Source: Telluria antibiotica (lineage in GTDB: Bacteria > Pseudomonadota > Gammaproteobacteria > Burkholderiales > Burkholderiaceae_D). Taken from it: a stretch of DNA of 64,000 nt. Position numbers and translations under genes: made by a program. This document shows, piece after piece, positions 62,715 through 64,000 of this stretch (its first letter is position 1; every line of letters begins with the position of its first letter). The stretch is taken from the NCBI RefSeq assembly GCF_011682055.1, contig NZ_JAAQOM010000015.1, positions 1 through 64,000 on the forward strand, in the 5' to 3' direction. The notes below the pieces were generated by a model, which was not told the origin of the DNA, made no database searches, and saw nothing but the letters and a program-made list of their open reading frames with translations.

Positions 62715-63887
62715 ATGCAGAGTTTTTACAACAAGGCGCTCACGGGGCTGCTGGTCCTGATGGCGGCAAGTGTCCTCATCGGCTTTATCTGTATGCGCTG
62801 CACGTACATCCGCATGACCGTGTTGCCGGCGGCGGACCGCGCCCTGCCGATGCGGAGTGACCTGATTTCCGACAAGGACGTGGGCGGACGGTCGACGATC
62901 CGGCTCGTCGACGACACGTCCACGCTGAGTTTCGAATCCACGTCGGTGAAGGCGGTGGACTACCCGTATGCCAAGGTCGAGCTGGCGTTTCTCGATCGGG
63001 CCGGCAAGCCCACGCTCGTCGACCTGTCGCGCTACAGCAGCATTGCCTTCGACGTCGCGTGCGCGCCGGCCAACACGCTGGCGTTCGGCCTCGTGATGTT
63101 CGAGGACCATGTGTCGGTCCCGGGCGACTACGCGACATACCGCTTGGCCTATTCCTATTATTTCTGCAATGAGCGAGGCGAACACGTCGAGCTCGACCTG
63201 GCGCGCCTCCGGACCGACCAGTGGTGGTTCGACAGGCACAAGCTGAACCTCGCGCAGCAGGAGTTCACGCCGAAGAAGGTCGCCAAGCTCTCGTTCGGCA
63301 ACACGTTCCAGAGTCCGTTCGACGTGGTGTCCAAGGTGCAGATCAAGGGCGTCACCCTGATGGGGCGCGACATGCGCTACTTGTATGGATTCTGGGCGTT
63401 CATGATCGTCGCGTGGCCCGCCTACGCCTTCTGGTTCTTCCGGCGGCACACGCAGGCGTTGCTCGTGGACGTCGAAGACAAGGTGCGACGCGACCTGCCG
63501 CTGGTCGCTTACCAGCAACTGTCCCAGGACCTGCACAGGGACAAGGAGCAGAGTGCCATCCTGCGCTTCATGGCGACGGCGTATCCGAACCCGGAACTCG
63601 ACGTCGAGACCATGGTGAGCACGCTTGGCATCAGCCGCAACAAGATCAACGAGATCCTCAAGGCGGAGCTGGGCTTCACGTTCTCCACCTATCTCAACAA
63701 GCTCAGGCTGACCGAGGCGGCACGCCTTCTGGGCGACAAGGAAGACAGCAGCGTGGCGGAAATTGCTTACGCGGTCGGCTACCGGAACGTCTCCTACTTC
63801 AACAAGCTGTTCAAGGAAGAATACGGCTGCACGCCGAAGACCTTCCGCAAGCTGCGCGAAGCGGCGCCCGCCGACCTCGGATCGTAG
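62715..63887 (+). CDS. Membrane-spanning AraC-family one-component regulator
   Basis: 390 residues. One membrane helix at 9-27 and a second at about 222-242 enclose a periplasmic domain of some 190 residues with a beta-sandwich look (VDLSRYSSIAFDVACAPANTLAFGLVMFEDH, VELDLARLRTDQWWFDRHKL), as in carbohydrate-binding folds. The cytosolic part has a short helical linker and an AraC DNA-binding domain at about 285-385 (LDVETMVSTLGISRNKINEILKAELGFTFS, AEIAYAVGYRNVSYFNKLFKEEYGCTP). A periplasmic sugar or polymer may thus be sensed and transmitted directly to DNA without a phosphorelay. The partner genes lie beyond the window or elsewhere. Confidence 0.85.
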   Translation: MQSFYNKALTGLLVLMAASVLIGFICMRCTYIRMTVLPAADRALPMRSDLISDKDVGGRSTIRLVDDTSTLSFESTSVKAVDYPYAKVELAFLDRAGKPTLVDLSRYSSIAFDVACAPANTLAFGLVMFEDHVSVPGDYATYRLAYSYYFCNERGEHVELDLARLRTDQWWFDRHKLNLAQQEFTPKKVAKLSFGNTFQSPFDVVSKVQIKGVTLMGRDMRYLYGFWAFMIVAWPAYAFWFFRRHTQALLVDVEDKVRRDLPLVAYQQLSQDLHRDKEQSAILRFMATAYPNPELDVETMVSTLGISRNKINEILKAELGFTFSTYLNKLRLTEAARLLGDKEDSSVAEIAYAVGYRNVSYFNKLFKEEYGCTPKTFRKLREAAPADLGS

Positions 63888-63890
63888 CGC

Positions 63891-63916
63891 GCGGCCGCGC
63901 TCGCGGCCGCATTTTT
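63891..63916 (+). terminator. Terminator after membrane AraC-type gene
   Basis: GCGGCCGC at 63891-63898 and again at 63903-63910 (self-complementary) form a stem over GCTC, followed by ATTTTTC. The remaining bases to 64000 show no gene. Confidence 0.8.
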
Positions 63917-64000
63917 CACTTTGCCCACCCACGGGATTTCACCGCGCGGTTGATGGATTTCGTTGTGGCCGCGCCGCCGGGCCATTCGTAGAATGATTGC

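Noticed and set aside
63910..64000. REP-like element near the right edge (GCCCACCCACGGG)
   Set aside because: It lacks the GTAGGGTGGGCAC core and has no inverted partner within the window.

Overview
The window reads as chromosome of a very GC-rich betaproteobacterium of the Oxalobacteraceae, most like the Massilia/Telluria/Duganella group. The basis is codon bias, the trxB-ftsK-lolA-rarA...serS neighbourhood, a bacteriophytochrome, dispersed GTAGGGTGGGCAC-type REP elements and the AATTCGGGGTCAGAGC repeat. No plasmid, prophage or integrase gene is visible. Coding density is high, and nearly all long antisense frames are GC-driven shadows of the genes listed.

Layout. 1-4302: a 91-bp REPIN-like tandem array, a bacteriophytochrome histidine kinase, an Smr-domain protein and trxB. 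4491-9264: ftsK-lolA-rarA. 9339-16255: an accessory surface-polysaccharide block (two paralogous secreted beta-helix proteins, a Wzx-like flippase, a GT4 glycosyltransferase, a Wzy-like polymerase) lying between rarA and serS. 16407-20843: serS, then two identical tRNA-Ser(CGA) genes with shared flanks that bracket a GH5 lipoprotein glucanase, then the N-terminally truncated remnant of a SLAC1/TehA-type transporter. 20887-32186: methyltransferase, zinc peptidase, zinc alcohol dehydrogenase with a His-rich partner, M4 protease, LytM peptidase, L,D-transpeptidase, ferredoxin, esterase and a group of very small proteins. 32313-44192: a signalling block with three cyclic-di-GMP-type proteins (GGDEF-EAL, a degenerate GGDEF, HD-GYP), a large hybrid histidine kinase, and a Ppx/GppA phosphatase behind a near-consensus Pho box. 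44265-45970: basic Lys/Ala protein, small HTH regulator, orphan ABC ATPase.

46340-55705 is the most interesting part. egtD-egtB (ergothioneine) are followed, after yihY, leuA and a DUF1906 protein, by selD-senB divergent from senA, which matches the selenoneine pathway. EgtD would supply hercynine to both EgtB (sulfur) and SenA (selenium), while SelD and SenB would make selenophosphate and the selenosugar donor. The cell therefore appears able to make both the sulfur and the selenium form of the same histidine-derived antioxidant from one 9.4-kb neighbourhood.

55791-64000: DEAD-box helicase with an Arg/Gly-rich repeat tail, MltD, DUF1415, DUF1289 (with an unusual 24-bp repeat insert), DUF1993, a XylR-type regulator and a membrane-spanning AraC-type regulator.

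All assignments come from reading motifs, reading frames and gene order. No database search was run.
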